Source of the DNA: B73-G16 sp964611295
GTDB lineage: Bacteria > Desulfobacterota > B13-G15
Direction of reading: 5' to 3'
NCBI GenBank assembly: GCA_964611295.1
Contig: CAZSWV010000017.1
Location: 1 to 17,551, forward strand
DNA: 17,551 bases
Shown here: positions 7,860-15,265 of the stretch, one piece after another
How the letters are laid out: every line of letters starts with the position of its first letter
Position numbering within the stretch: the stretch's first letter is position 1
Program-made: the position numbers and the translations under genes
Notes under the pieces: generated by a model
What the model saw: only the letters and a program-made list of their open reading frames with translations
Databases searched by the model: none
Told to the model about the DNA's origin: nothing

Positions 7860-9158
7860 TCATCCTCCTAGGGCCTTTACAATCAGGTCGCGTAAAACAG
7901 GGAACTTGTATCTGTAAGAAGGCCTCATACCGCTGACCTTGACCACTTCTTCGAAGAGCACCTCACATTTCTCGGCCACGATCCCCTTCTCCTTCCTCTT
8001 TCCCCTCAAGGATTCCTCAAACCTCCTGGCCCTGAAAGGCCTTGGAGTCATAGCCCCTACCGAAATCCTTACGTCCTCAAAGACCCCGTCCTTCTCTTTT
8101 ACCGCATAGGCCACTGACAGCCTTGAAATCGAAAGGGCTGCCCTCTTGGCGACCTTTATAAACCCTTCTTTGTATCCGTGAAGGACCTGAAGCCTCACCT
8201 CCGAAAGCACCTCTCCTTTCCGCAGGTCCGCCTTATAGGGGGCCAGCACCAGTTCCTCAAGCGGCAGCGTCCTTTGGCCTTCCTCGGACTCGAGGACGCA
8301 CAAGGCCTCGTGCACCATAAGCGCTGGGAAGGTATCGGCTGCTGGTGAAGCGTTGACGATGTTCCCACCGAGGGTCCCGAGGTTCCTTATCTGCGGGCTC
8401 CCTACAGAGGAACTGGCCGCAGCAAGGCAAGGGGCCTTCTCCCTCACAAGGGGGGCCTCGGCTAGCTCTCCATGGGTCACAAGGGCCCCTATCCTTAAGG
8501 AATCCCCCTCAAGGGATATGCCGCACAAGGCCTCACATGAGCTTATGTCGAGGTACTTTTCGGAGACTTCCCCTCGCCTGAAGCGCACGTAAAGGTCGGT
8601 CCCGCCAGCGTAAAGGAGCACATCCCCTTGGCTTGCCCTTTTAAGGAGTTCCTCTTTAGAGATCCCGGCCTTCAATTCCCTCTTTGGCTCCGGCTGCTCC
8701 TCAAAGGCCCTTGAAGCAGCACTTATCGCCTCCACGATCTGCAGGTAGCCCGTACAGCGGCACAGGTTCCCGCTTATGGCCTCTCTTATCTCCTGGACAG
8801 TGGGCTCCCTTTTGTGCAAAAGCAAGGAGTAAGCCGAAAGCAGCATGCCCGGGGTACAGAAACCGCACTGGACGGCCCCGTGCTCTATGAAGGCCTCCTG
8901 AAGGGGGTGAAGTCCCCTGCGGCTGAGGAACTCCACGGTCTTTACATGTTTCCCTTCGGCCTTCTTCGCTAGGAAGATGCAGGAATAGTAGGGCTTATCG
9001 TCCACAAGGACGGTGCACGCACCGCACTCCCCTATGCCGCAGCCCTCTTTGACGCTCCTGACACCGAGCCTTTCCCTTAAGGTGTAGAGCAGCGGCTCCC
9101 ACTCCTCCACTTGTACAGTTACCTCTTCGCCGTTCAAAAAGAACCTCAGCCTTTCCAC
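7860..9158 (-). CDS. Fused [2Fe-2S] and FAD subunit of the molybdenum hydroxylase
   Basis: The 432-residue protein joins two modules. Residues 1-150 bind two [2Fe-2S] clusters: C40, C45, C48, C60 (plant-type) and C98, C101, C133, C135 (CGFC and CRC). Residues from about 165 form the FAD domain, with LYAGGTDL at 182-189 and SVGSPQIRNLGTLGGN at 251-266 followed by NASPAADT. It passes electrons from the molybdenum subunit encoded next to NAD or another acceptor. E. barkeri encodes these as separate NdhS and NdhF. The frame stays open to 9380, but the upstream part only shadows the dctM coding region. I chose GTG 9158 because GGGGAGGTGA ends two bases before it; GTG 9164 would place that site against the start codon. 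Start is uncertain by a few residues. Confidence 0.92.
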   Translation of the reverse strand: MERLRFFLNGEEVTVQVEEWEPLLYTLRERLGVRSVKEGCGIGECGACTVLVDDKPYYSCIFLAKKAEGKHVKTVEFLSRRGLHPLQEAFIEHGAVQCGFCTPGMLLSAYSLLLHKREPTVQEIREAISGNLCRCTGYLQIVEAISAASRAFEEQPEPKRELKAGISKEELLKRASQGDVLLYAGGTDLYVRFRRGEVSEKYLDISSCEALCGISLEGDSLRIGALVTHGELAEAPLVREKAPCLAAASSSVGSPQIRNLGTLGGNIVNASPAADTFPALMVHEALCVLESEEGQRTLPLEELVLAPYKADLRKGEVLSEVRLQVLHGYKEGFIKVAKRAALSISRLSVAYAVKEKDGVFEDVRISVGAMTPRPFRARRFEESLRGKRKEKGIVAEKCEVLFEEVVKVSGMRPSYRYKFPVLRDLIVKALGG

Positions 9159-9160
9159 CT

Positions 9161-9170
9161 TCACCTCCCC
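9161..9170 (-). promoter_or_regulatory. Ribosome binding site of the FeS/FAD gene inside the dctM stop
   Basis: On the minus strand GGGGAGGTGA contains the TGA stop of dctM and a near-perfect Shine-Dalgarno sequence five bases before GTG 9158. It decides the start of the FeS/FAD gene and couples transporter and hydroxylase translation. Confidence 0.7.
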
Positions 9171-10468
9171 ATCAAGCTCGGAAGGAAAAGGGCAAGAGGG
9201 GGGAATAGGACGATCAAAAAGACCACGAGGAATATGGAGAGCAGGAAGGGGGCAGCCCCTGCGAATATCTCTGACATGGGCACGTCCGTGGCAATCCCGC
9301 TCAGAGTATAGACGTTGAGCCCAACAGGTGGGGTTATAAGGCCGGCCTCCATCATCAGCACAGCGATTACCCCGAACCATATGGGGTCAAAGCCTAGGGC
9401 AAGGACGACTGGGAAGATGACAGGTAAGGTCAGGACCATCATGGAGACCGCGTCAAGGAAACATCCCAAAAGCAGGTAGATGAGGAGTATGAAGGTGAGC
9501 ACAAGGTACTTGGAAACCGAAAGGGAAGCTATCCAGCTGGAAACGACGGTGGGTATGGTGGAGAGGGCCAGGAAGTAGCTGAAGATAGTAGCCCCTGCTA
9601 CAAGAAAGAGCACAAGCGTCGAGACGCGGGCCATCTCCAAAAGAGATGCAAAAAGCCCCCTAAGGTTCAATTTCCTCTTGAGGAGCGATATGCAAAAGAG
9701 ACTGCAAGCACCGACCCCTCCTGCCTCAGTGGGGTTTATAAAGCCGAAGTATATCCCGCCGATAACCAAGAAGAAGACCAAAAGGACCTCCCATACCCCC
9801 TTCAGGGCCTTAAGCTTCTCCGAAAAAGGCACTGGCTCGGGGGCTGAAGGAGCAAGGCTCGGCTTGAGCTTCACCTGAAGGAAGACTAGTAGGATATAGG
9901 ACAGCGCCAGCAGAGTCCCTGGCACTATGCCCGAGATCAAGAGCTTCCCTATGGACTGTTCCGTAAGCATCCCGTAGACCACAAACCCAAGGCTGGGGGG
10001 TATGAGGAAGCTCAAGGTCCCACCTGCAGCTATCACCCCAACTGCAAGCTTCGGATGGTAGTTGAACCTCCGCATCTCCGGAAGGGCGATCTTCCCCATG
10101 GCCGCAGTGGCTGCCACCGAAGAACCGCTTACAGCCGCAAATCCAGCACAGGCGGCTATGGTCGCTATGCCGAGGCCGCCTGGAAGCCTTCGGAACCACT
10201 TGTCGAAGCTCTCGTAAAGCTGAGACGTGATCCCAGCCTGGGTAGCTATGCCGCCCATCAGGACGAAAAGGGGGATGATGGTGTAGGGGTAGTGGGAAGC
10301 AGTCTGATAGACTGTGCTCACTAAGACGTTCAGGGCCGCCTCAGGAGAGGAAAGGAGGCTTATGCCGCAGAGCCCGACAAGCATCATCAGAAAGGCGATG
10401 GGCATACCTAGGATCAAAAGGACTGCCACCGCAACACAGCCCAAAAGCCCTACCGCAATGGGACTCAC
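9161..10468 (-). CDS. dctM: TRAP transporter large membrane subunit DctM
   Basis: The 435-residue, strongly hydrophobic protein is a full-length TRAP large permease. Family segments include VLLILGMPIAFLMMLVG near the N-terminus, IIPLFVLMGGIATQAGI, the GSSVAATAAMGKIALPEM loop, LSFLIPPSLGFVVYGMLTEQSIG, FGFINPTEAGGVGA, and LITPPVGLNVYTLSG close to the C-terminus. With DctQ it forms the sodium-coupled channel that takes substrate from DctP. The GTG start at 10468 overlaps the dctQ stop (GTGA) and is served by GGAGGAAAG. Its stop lies within the ribosome binding site of the hydroxylase gene. TRAP systems mostly import carboxylates, so nicotinate or a related acid is a sensible cargo. The cargo is inferred from the neighbours. 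Confidence 0.95.
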   Translation of the reverse strand: MSPIAVGLLGCVAVAVLLILGMPIAFLMMLVGLCGISLLSSPEAALNVLVSTVYQTASHYPYTIIPLFVLMGGIATQAGITSQLYESFDKWFRRLPGGLGIATIAACAGFAAVSGSSVAATAAMGKIALPEMRRFNYHPKLAVGVIAAGGTLSFLIPPSLGFVVYGMLTEQSIGKLLISGIVPGTLLALSYILLVFLQVKLKPSLAPSAPEPVPFSEKLKALKGVWEVLLVFFLVIGGIYFGFINPTEAGGVGACSLFCISLLKRKLNLRGLFASLLEMARVSTLVLFLVAGATIFSYFLALSTIPTVVSSWIASLSVSKYLVLTFILLIYLLLGCFLDAVSMMVLTLPVIFPVVLALGFDPIWFGVIAVLMMEAGLITPPVGLNVYTLSGIATDVPMSEIFAGAAPFLLSIFLVVFLIVLFPPLALFLPSLMGR

Positions 10469-10932
10469 CTTTCCTCCTCCTTAAGAAGGCCTTTGAAGTC
10501 CATTAGGAACTCGAGAAGGAGCATAACACCTGCCACAAAGACCAAAAGCTTAAAGGGCTTCTGGGGAATCCTCAGCATGTCCGAGACGGTCCTCTCCTGA
10601 AGGGCGTGAAACAGCCCTTCTACAGCCAAGATGGCCGCTATGAACATGCACAGCACCGTCGTCGCCATGCGCACCCCTCTCTTGCCCTTAGGAGAGAGCC
10701 TCCTCAGGAGGAAATCCACCCCTACATGCCCCTTCACCTGCTGGGTGTAAGCAGCACCAAGCAGGACCATCACCGAAAGGAGGTATTCGGAGAGCTCTAT
10801 GACCCCAGGAAGCGGTCTGGCCAAGAAGGACCTGCTTAGAGCATCGGCAGCCGTAAGGACCATGAGAGGAAGCGCCCCCATCATCCCCCCAAGGCACAGA
10901 TAGTAAGTTATGCGCCGTACCGTCCTCTCCAT
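10465..10932 (-). CDS. dctQ: TRAP transporter small membrane subunit DctQ
   Basis: The 155-residue protein has four hydrophobic segments and the DctQ hallmarks DALSRSFLARPLPGVIELSEYLL and a charged KGHVGVDFLLRRLS loop. It pairs with DctM in the membrane. The frame is open upstream to 11094, but that part overlaps the coding end of dctP and has no family similarity. The start is ATG 10932, five bases past the dctP stop, with AAGGGG close by and GAGGAAG a little further away. This start gives a normal DctQ length and puts the first membrane helix near residue 10. Confidence 0.9.
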   Translation of the reverse strand: MERTVRRITYYLCLGGMMGALPLMVLTAADALSRSFLARPLPGVIELSEYLLSVMVLLGAAYTQQVKGHVGVDFLLRRLSPKGKRGVRMATTVLCMFIAAILAVEGLFHALQERTVSDMLRIPQKPFKLLVFVAGVMLLLEFLMDFKGLLKEEER

Positions 10933-10937
10933 GCCCC

Positions 10938-12020
10938 TTAGGACTTCCTCAGTTCTGGTGGACAGGCCACAAGTTCTATACCGCGTTTTTGGCACTCCTC
11001 GTACATCACTGAGACGGCCTTTGCTGCCGGCAGTCCCTTCCCCTCCAATTCCTTTACCCAAGACCTCGTCACCTCTTGGAACCTTTCGTACCACCTTGAG
11101 GCCTCTGCTTTAGGGAGCTCTATGAGCTCGACGCCTTGCTTTACGATACTGCTCATAAGCTCCTCCTTGTAGACACGACTGGTCAGACCTCCGGTGGTCC
11201 TGAAGGGATTGGTGCAGACTTCATGGATGAGCTTCTTGTGTTCTTCAGGCAGCTTCTCCCAATACTTCAGGTTCATGACCACTCCCTCTGAGACACAGCC
11301 CAGGGTCAGGACCGTGCCGTACTTGACCACCTCGTAAAGCTTAAACCCTTCGATCAGCGGCGGGCAGGTCACCACTCCGTCTATGGTGCCCGTTTCGATG
11401 GCCATATATACGTCAGCTAGGGGCATGAAGACGGGCTCTGCCCCAAGGGCCTTGACGTAGCTCGTCTGGAACCCCCCTGGGACCCTCAGCCTCATCCCCT
11501 TGAGGTCCTCGAGCTTTTTCACCGCCTTCTTTTTCGTCCATATGAAGGACTGGATGCAGCCGTTGAGCTCCACCACCTTCACGTCCTTGAACTCGTCCTT
11601 GAGCACCCTCTCATAGACGGCATTGCCTATATCGGCTGCGATATCCTTCCCGTCCACCCAGACGGCCAAGGAGAGGACGTCCGTAAGGGGGAATCTACCT
11701 GGAGTCCATGTGGCCGTGAAATATCCCATGTCTGAAAGACCCTTCGCCACTATGTCGTAGTGCTCAGGACCCTTACCCAAAGCACCCCCTGCATACATGG
11801 TGTAGCTGATCTGTCCGCCGCTCCTCTTCTTTAACTCCTCAAGCATAGGTATCCAGACGGTCCTCACCTCCCTGCCGGCTGGCGGATGCCAGGTGCTGAA
11901 CCTGATGTGGGTGCTCTGGGCATAGAGGAACGGAACCCTTCCCACCAGTCCCGTCCCAAGGGCAACTCCGCCTAAGGCCAAACCTTTTAAGAAGTCCCTC
12001 CTGGTCATCTTTTCACACAT
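10938..12020 (-). CDS. dctP: TRAP transporter substrate-binding protein DctP, Tat signal
   Basis: The 360-residue protein starts with a twin-arginine signal, TRRDFLKG at residues 6-13, a hydrophobic stretch, and a likely cleavage after Ala34 (FLYA/Q), so it is exported folded. The mature part is a DctP-type solute-binding protein: RFSTWHPPAG at the front, a conserved GMRLRVPGG with Arg179, the arginine position that in this family pairs with the substrate carboxylate, and MAIETGTIDGVV in the second lobe. ATG 12020 has GGGAGGTGA about seven bases upstream; the ALDH gene ends 27 bases before. The arginine supports a carboxylate ligand, and the operon suggests nicotinate or a related heterocyclic acid. 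The ligand is not proven. Confidence 0.94.
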   Translation of the reverse strand: MCEKMTRRDFLKGLALGGVALGTGLVGRVPFLYAQSTHIRFSTWHPPAGREVRTVWIPMLEELKKRSGGQISYTMYAGGALGKGPEHYDIVAKGLSDMGYFTATWTPGRFPLTDVLSLAVWVDGKDIAADIGNAVYERVLKDEFKDVKVVELNGCIQSFIWTKKKAVKKLEDLKGMRLRVPGGFQTSYVKALGAEPVFMPLADVYMAIETGTIDGVVTCPPLIEGFKLYEVVKYGTVLTLGCVSEGVVMNLKYWEKLPEEHKKLIHEVCTNPFRTTGGLTSRVYKEELMSSIVKQGVELIELPKAEASRWYERFQEVTRSWVKELEGKGLPAAKAVSVMYEECQKRGIELVACPPELRKS

Positions 12021-12047
12021 GGCCTCACCTCCCTTATGTTCTCAGCC

Positions 12048-13535
12048 CTATACCCACCTCACAGTGACCGTTTTGGGGTCGAGGAAAAGTTTCACCGAGT
12101 CGAACCTGCTTTTCGCTATCCCAAAGGCGGACTCCCGCTTTGAACCAAGCGGGAAGAAGGCATAGGGCTGGGGAATTCCCAAATTGATCCCTACGTTTCC
12201 CACCTCGCATTCCTTTATGAACTTCCTTGCGAGCTTTCCGCTCTGGGTGATCAAGCAGGCCGAATGCCCATAGTTGGTCTTGGTGTTTATCCACTCTATC
12301 GCTTCGTCGAGCGAATTGGCCCTAATGAGGTTCGCAACAGGTCCAAAGGACTCCTCCTTGGCGATCTCCATGTCCGGCGAGACGTCTTCAAAGATGGTGG
12401 GTCCTAGGTAATACCCTTTTTCGTATCCCTCCACCCTTATCCCCCTGCCGTCAAGGATAAGCTTGGCCCCTTCCTTGATACCCGTCTCGATGAACCTGAG
12501 GACCCTCTCCCTGTTCTCCTGTGTCGTCATTGGGCCCATCTCCGTCTCCTCAAACAGGCCATATCCTACCCTCATCCTCTTTGCCGCCTCTACAAACCTC
12601 TCCTTCAGCTCCTCGTAGATGTCCCCTATCACCACCACGTTGTCCGAACCAAGACACCTCTGCCCCGACATGCCGAAGCACCCCCTGAGGAGGTACTCTA
12701 CAGCCCTGTCCAGGTCCGCATCCGGTGCCACTACTATGTGGTTTTTGCCGTTGCCGTTAACCGAGGCCCTCTTGCCCAGCTGGCCGCAAAGCTCATATAT
12801 GGCCTTGCCTACCCTGCTTGAGCCTATGAAACCTACACCGGCTATCCGCGGGTCCCGTATAATTCGGTGGTTCAACTCAAACTTCTTGCCAATATGCACC
12901 AAGTTGACCACCCCCTTGGGGAGCCCCGCCTCCTCACATATCCTGGTGACCGCCTCGGAGGCCAGCGGGCACTGCCAGCTGGGGGACACGACCACCGTAC
13001 AGCCGCAGGCGAGGGCATATGGGACAAAGGAGGACCACGCGTGCATAGGGATGTTGCCCGGGGTGATTATGAGGAAGACCCCCACTGGTTCCCATAGCAG
13101 ATAGCAGTCGATGCCTTGGGCAAGCTGCTGGACGTACTCCCCTTTGTAGACGCTGTACATAGCGCCAAGGGCTGACTCGATGTTCTCCATACACCTTTCA
13201 ATGGTACCCCTTGAATCCCTTATGGCCCGTCCGTGGTCAAGGGACAAGACCTTGGCTAGGATTTCGCGGTGCTCCTCAAACTTGGCCCTCAGCCTGCTTA
13301 TGTAATCCGCCCTGTCCCTGAAAGGGACATCCCTCCAGACTTTGAAGGCTTCATAAGCACTTTGTACGGCGTAATCCACCTCCGCCTCGGTAGCAATGGG
13401 TACCTCTGCTATGGGCTCACCCTTTCCCGGATCGGTGTCAAGGAAGACGTCCTCCGACTCTGACTCCAGCCACTGCCCGTTTATGAAGAACTTGAGCCTC
13501 CCGTAGTGATCCTTCAACCCCTCAAAAAAACCCAT
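12048..13535 (-). CDS. Aldehyde dehydrogenase, methylmalonate-semialdehyde dehydrogenase (CoA-acylating) family
   Basis: The 495-residue protein belongs to the MmsA/IolA branch. It has catalytic Cys294 in GMSGQRC, the KNH motif (NGNGKNH, 260-266) replacing the LELGGK of hydrolytic ALDHs and so lacking the usual general-base glutamate, and the branch-specific end INLGIPQPYAFFPLGS. Known members oxidise (methyl)malonate semialdehyde with NAD and CoA, releasing CO2 and giving acetyl- or propionyl-CoA. In this operon a plausible substrate is 2-formylglutarate from enamidase, giving glutaryl-CoA; that is inference. Oddities: the usual KPSE cofactor-binding motif is SPSW (184-187), with Ser where the adenine-ribose-binding Lys normally sits, and the PFNFP loop is PGNIP. 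GAGGAGG lies five bases before ATG; the regulator gene ends 10 bases upstream. Confidence 0.9.
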   Translation of the reverse strand: MGFFEGLKDHYGRLKFFINGQWLESESEDVFLDTDPGKGEPIAEVPIATEAEVDYAVQSAYEAFKVWRDVPFRDRADYISRLRAKFEEHREILAKVLSLDHGRAIRDSRGTIERCMENIESALGAMYSVYKGEYVQQLAQGIDCYLLWEPVGVFLIITPGNIPMHAWSSFVPYALACGCTVVVSPSWQCPLASEAVTRICEEAGLPKGVVNLVHIGKKFELNHRIIRDPRIAGVGFIGSSRVGKAIYELCGQLGKRASVNGNGKNHIVVAPDADLDRAVEYLLRGCFGMSGQRCLGSDNVVVIGDIYEELKERFVEAAKRMRVGYGLFEETEMGPMTTQENRERVLRFIETGIKEGAKLILDGRGIRVEGYEKGYYLGPTIFEDVSPDMEIAKEESFGPVANLIRANSLDEAIEWINTKTNYGHSACLITQSGKLARKFIKECEVGNVGINLGIPQPYAFFPLGSKRESAFGIAKSRFDSVKLFLDPKTVTVRWV

Positions 13536-13545
13536 CTCCCCCTCC

Positions 13546-14091
13546 TCAAAAGGTAGGTGGTGTGATCACCCATATTACGTGCACCTCCTCTTTGCCCACG
13601 TTTACCCAGTCGTGCGGTATGCGCGAGGAAAAATAAAAGCTCTCCCCTTCCCGAATCCTGTAAACCTTATCCCCGAGCCTGAGCTCCATCTCCCCCTTTA
13701 TCACTATTCCAAACTCTTCACCCTCATGCGAATACATCCCGTGCGAGCCACCACCTGGCTTTATCACCGTGTAAAAGGGCTGCATCTTCTTGTGCGCCAC
13801 GCTCTTGACAAGGGACTGGATCCTGGCATTCCACCTCTTGAGATGTATCTCCACCCTCTCATCCACCCTGGTGACCACGTCTCGGTCGTCAAACCCAGAC
13901 ATGAAGAAATCCACTATGTTCACCTCAAGGGCATCCGCGATCCTCTTAAGCATGGAAATGGAAGGCTCAGCCTTACCGGTCTCCACTTGACTCAAAAAGG
14001 CAGAACTACACCCCACCTTCTCAGAAAGCTCCTTTAAACTTAACCCCTTAAGCCGCCTTAACTGCCTTATCTTCCCTCCAATACCCTCCAT
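13546..14091 (-). CDS. XRE-family regulator with C-terminal cupin domain
   Basis: The 181-residue protein has an XRE/Cro helix-turn-helix at about residues 6-62 (IRQLRRLKGLSLKELSEKVG, SSAFLSQVETGKAEPS) and a small cupin at about 105-178 (SHEGEEFGIVIKGEMEL, PHDWVN), the layout of PuuR/HipB-like catabolic regulators whose cupin senses a metabolite. Putative cupin metal ligands include His122, Glu126 and His160. It is the first gene of the operon, so it probably controls itself and the catabolic genes, perhaps through the inverted repeat in its promoter. ATG 14091 has a modest AGG nearby; TTG codons at 14109 and 14106 would add a few residues without a ribosome binding site. The effector is unknown; a pathway acid is likely. 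Confidence 0.92.
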   Translation of the reverse strand: MEGIGGKIRQLRRLKGLSLKELSEKVGCSSAFLSQVETGKAEPSISMLKRIADALEVNIVDFFMSGFDDRDVVTRVDERVEIHLKRWNARIQSLVKSVAHKKMQPFYTVIKPGGGSHGMYSHEGEEFGIVIKGEMELRLGDKVYRIREGESFYFSSRIPHDWVNVGKEEVHVIWVITPPTF

Positions 14092-14123
14092 AGGACCTAA
14101 GACCAACAATTAAGCTACATTTA

Positions 14124-14151
14124 ATTTTATTAGATATCATCTAATTGTCAA
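14124..14151 (-). promoter_or_regulatory. Sigma70-type promoter of the catabolic operon
   Basis: On the minus strand a perfect -35 box TTGACA (14146-14151) and a -10 box TAAAAT (14124-14129) are separated by 16 bases, about 35 bases upstream of the regulator start. The DNA before it (14152-14190) has A/T runs resembling an UP element. No other good promoter is visible down to position 1633, consistent with one long transcript. Confidence 0.7.
14129..14145 (-). promoter_or_regulatory. Operator candidate: inverted repeat between -35 and -10
   Basis: ATTAGAT-N3-ATCTAAT is a perfect 7-base inverted repeat filling the promoter spacer. Its size and position fit repression by a dimeric helix-turn-helix protein, most likely the XRE-cupin regulator encoded just downstream. 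Chance pairing in AT-rich DNA is possible but the exact fit to the spacer argues against it. Confidence 0.6.
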
Positions 14152-14177
14152 GAGGGCAAAAAACGTTTTGAAATTTT

Positions 14178-14818
14178 TCAGGTTAAAAGGGGCGGCCGCT
14201 TCCTCAGCACGCCGATAAGGAAGGCACCAGCTGCCCCCACCGCACCTGCCATAGTCGGGCTGAAAAATCCCGCAAAGAGCCACCTATAAAAAGCCTGCCA
14301 ATGGACTGCTCCGTTAAGATCCCGTATACCGCAAGGGGGATGCTCGGAGGTATAAGGAACCCCAAGGTACCGGAACACGCCAAGGCCCCGAGGGAAAGCG
14401 AAAGGTCGTACCCCCTCTTCTTGTACTCCGGTACAGCCGACTTTCCTATGGCCACATTGGTAGCAGCCCCCGAACCGGTAACCGCGCCAAATATACAGCA
14501 AGCCCAAGCCGTTGCAACTACTAGTCCCCCCCTTTTCCTCCCAAACAAAATAGCAGCTACTTCAAAGGCCTTTGCCCCAACCCCAGATGCAAAGGCCATA
14601 CTGCCCATCAGTATGAACATGGGCAGAACCGAAAGCGGGTACGATCCAAGCTGATCGAAAATGTCACTAGCTATCAGGCCAAGGGCAGCCCGTGGCCCTA
14701 CTACATATGCAAACCCCGCCACGCCGGTAATGGCCATGGCAAAGGCGATAGGAACACCTACGAAGAACAACACCAAAAGCAAAACGATACCCGCAACCCC
14801 CACTGCTAAAGGATCCAA
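14178..14818 (-). pseudogene. Remnant of a second TRAP large subunit DctM
   Basis: From a TTG at 14818, with GAGGTGA inside the upstream dctQ stop, the frame encodes a good DctM N-terminal half: GVPIAFAMAITGVAG, SVLPMFILMGSMAFASGVG, the AVTGSGAATNVAIGKSAVPEY loop and FLIPPSIPLAVYGILTEQSIGRLFIGG. After that the similarity jumps to the +1 frame at about 14285, which reads FAGFFSPTMAGAVGAAGAFLIGVLRKR and stops at 14178. Compared with the intact DctM in this window, about 60 residues between these points are gone and roughly 180 C-terminal residues are missing. An internal deletion with frameshift and a 3' truncation therefore made it non-functional. The operon promoter begins right after it, so the lost 3' part was probably removed when these pieces were joined. 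Confidence 0.85.
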
Positions 14819-14821
14819 GCT

Positions 14822-15265
14822 TCACCTCGGGCCTTTCTTGATGGAGAAAAACAGCTCGCTAAGGACCGTGGCGCACATAAGCCCACAACAAAAACTTGTC
14901 CAAAACATCAAAGGTGAAACAGGTATCCCCAAAATCGCTGTCTTCAAACCAGAGCGATACACGCTCAAGGCGTGTTCAAAGCTCGACCACGTCGCCAGAC
15001 CGAAGAAAAAAGCACTCACACCAAAGCCAAAGGCATCCAGCGGCTTCCGGAAAGGCGCAGGCAGGACCATGAAGAGCACCTCAACCCTCACATGCCTTTT
15101 CTCCAGCTCCGAGAAGGCAAGCCCTCCCGCTATTGCGAAGATCTGGGTCAAGGCAACGATCTCAGTACCCCCCGCCAAGGGGGTCCTCAATAGCTTCGAA
15201 CCCACAATGTCCACCAATGTGACGACGGCCATTATCAACAGGCCGATCATCCCGAGAAAGTACAA
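14822..15265 (-). CDS. DctQ-like small subunit of the decaying second TRAP system
   Basis: A 147-residue protein with four hydrophobic stretches resembles DctQ: LVDIVGSKLLRTPLAGGTEIVALTQ near the N-terminus and ELEKRHVRVEVLF in the loop. It starts at TTG 15265 or ATG 15250. In the same frame TAG lies about eight codons above the TTG, and no stronger start is visible, so a few N-terminal residues may be missing. It sits three bases before the dctM remnant, with no binding-protein gene next to it, so any product would lack both partners. It may be intact but orphaned, or already losing function. Confidence 0.65.
   Translation of the reverse strand: MYFLGMIGLLIMAVVTLVDIVGSKLLRTPLAGGTEIVALTQIFAIAGGLAFSELEKRHVRVEVLFMVLPAPFRKPLDAFGFGVSAFFFGLATWSSFEHALSVYRSGLKTAILGIPVSPLMFWTSFCCGLMCATVLSELFFSIKKGPR

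Noticed and set aside
9165..9380. N-terminal extension of the FeS/FAD protein by about 70 residues
   Set aside because: It lies over the coding end of dctM, has low-complexity Arg/Pro/Cys content and no similarity to the family; a strong ribosome site supports a start at 9158.
10933..11094. N-terminal extension of DctQ by about 54 residues
   Set aside because: It overlaps the dctP coding end and would precede the first membrane helix with a charged stretch not seen in DctQ.
14152..14190. Small palindromes (AAAACGTTTT, TGAAA-N2-TTTCA) upstream of the operon promoter as operators
   Set aside because: They are short and lie in A/T runs where such pairings are common; an UP-element role is as likely.
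14178..14507. Possible separate 109-codon gene in the +1 frame
   Set aside because: Only its last third matches DctM; the first part is the shadow frame of the same pseudogene, so it is a deletion scar rather than a gene.
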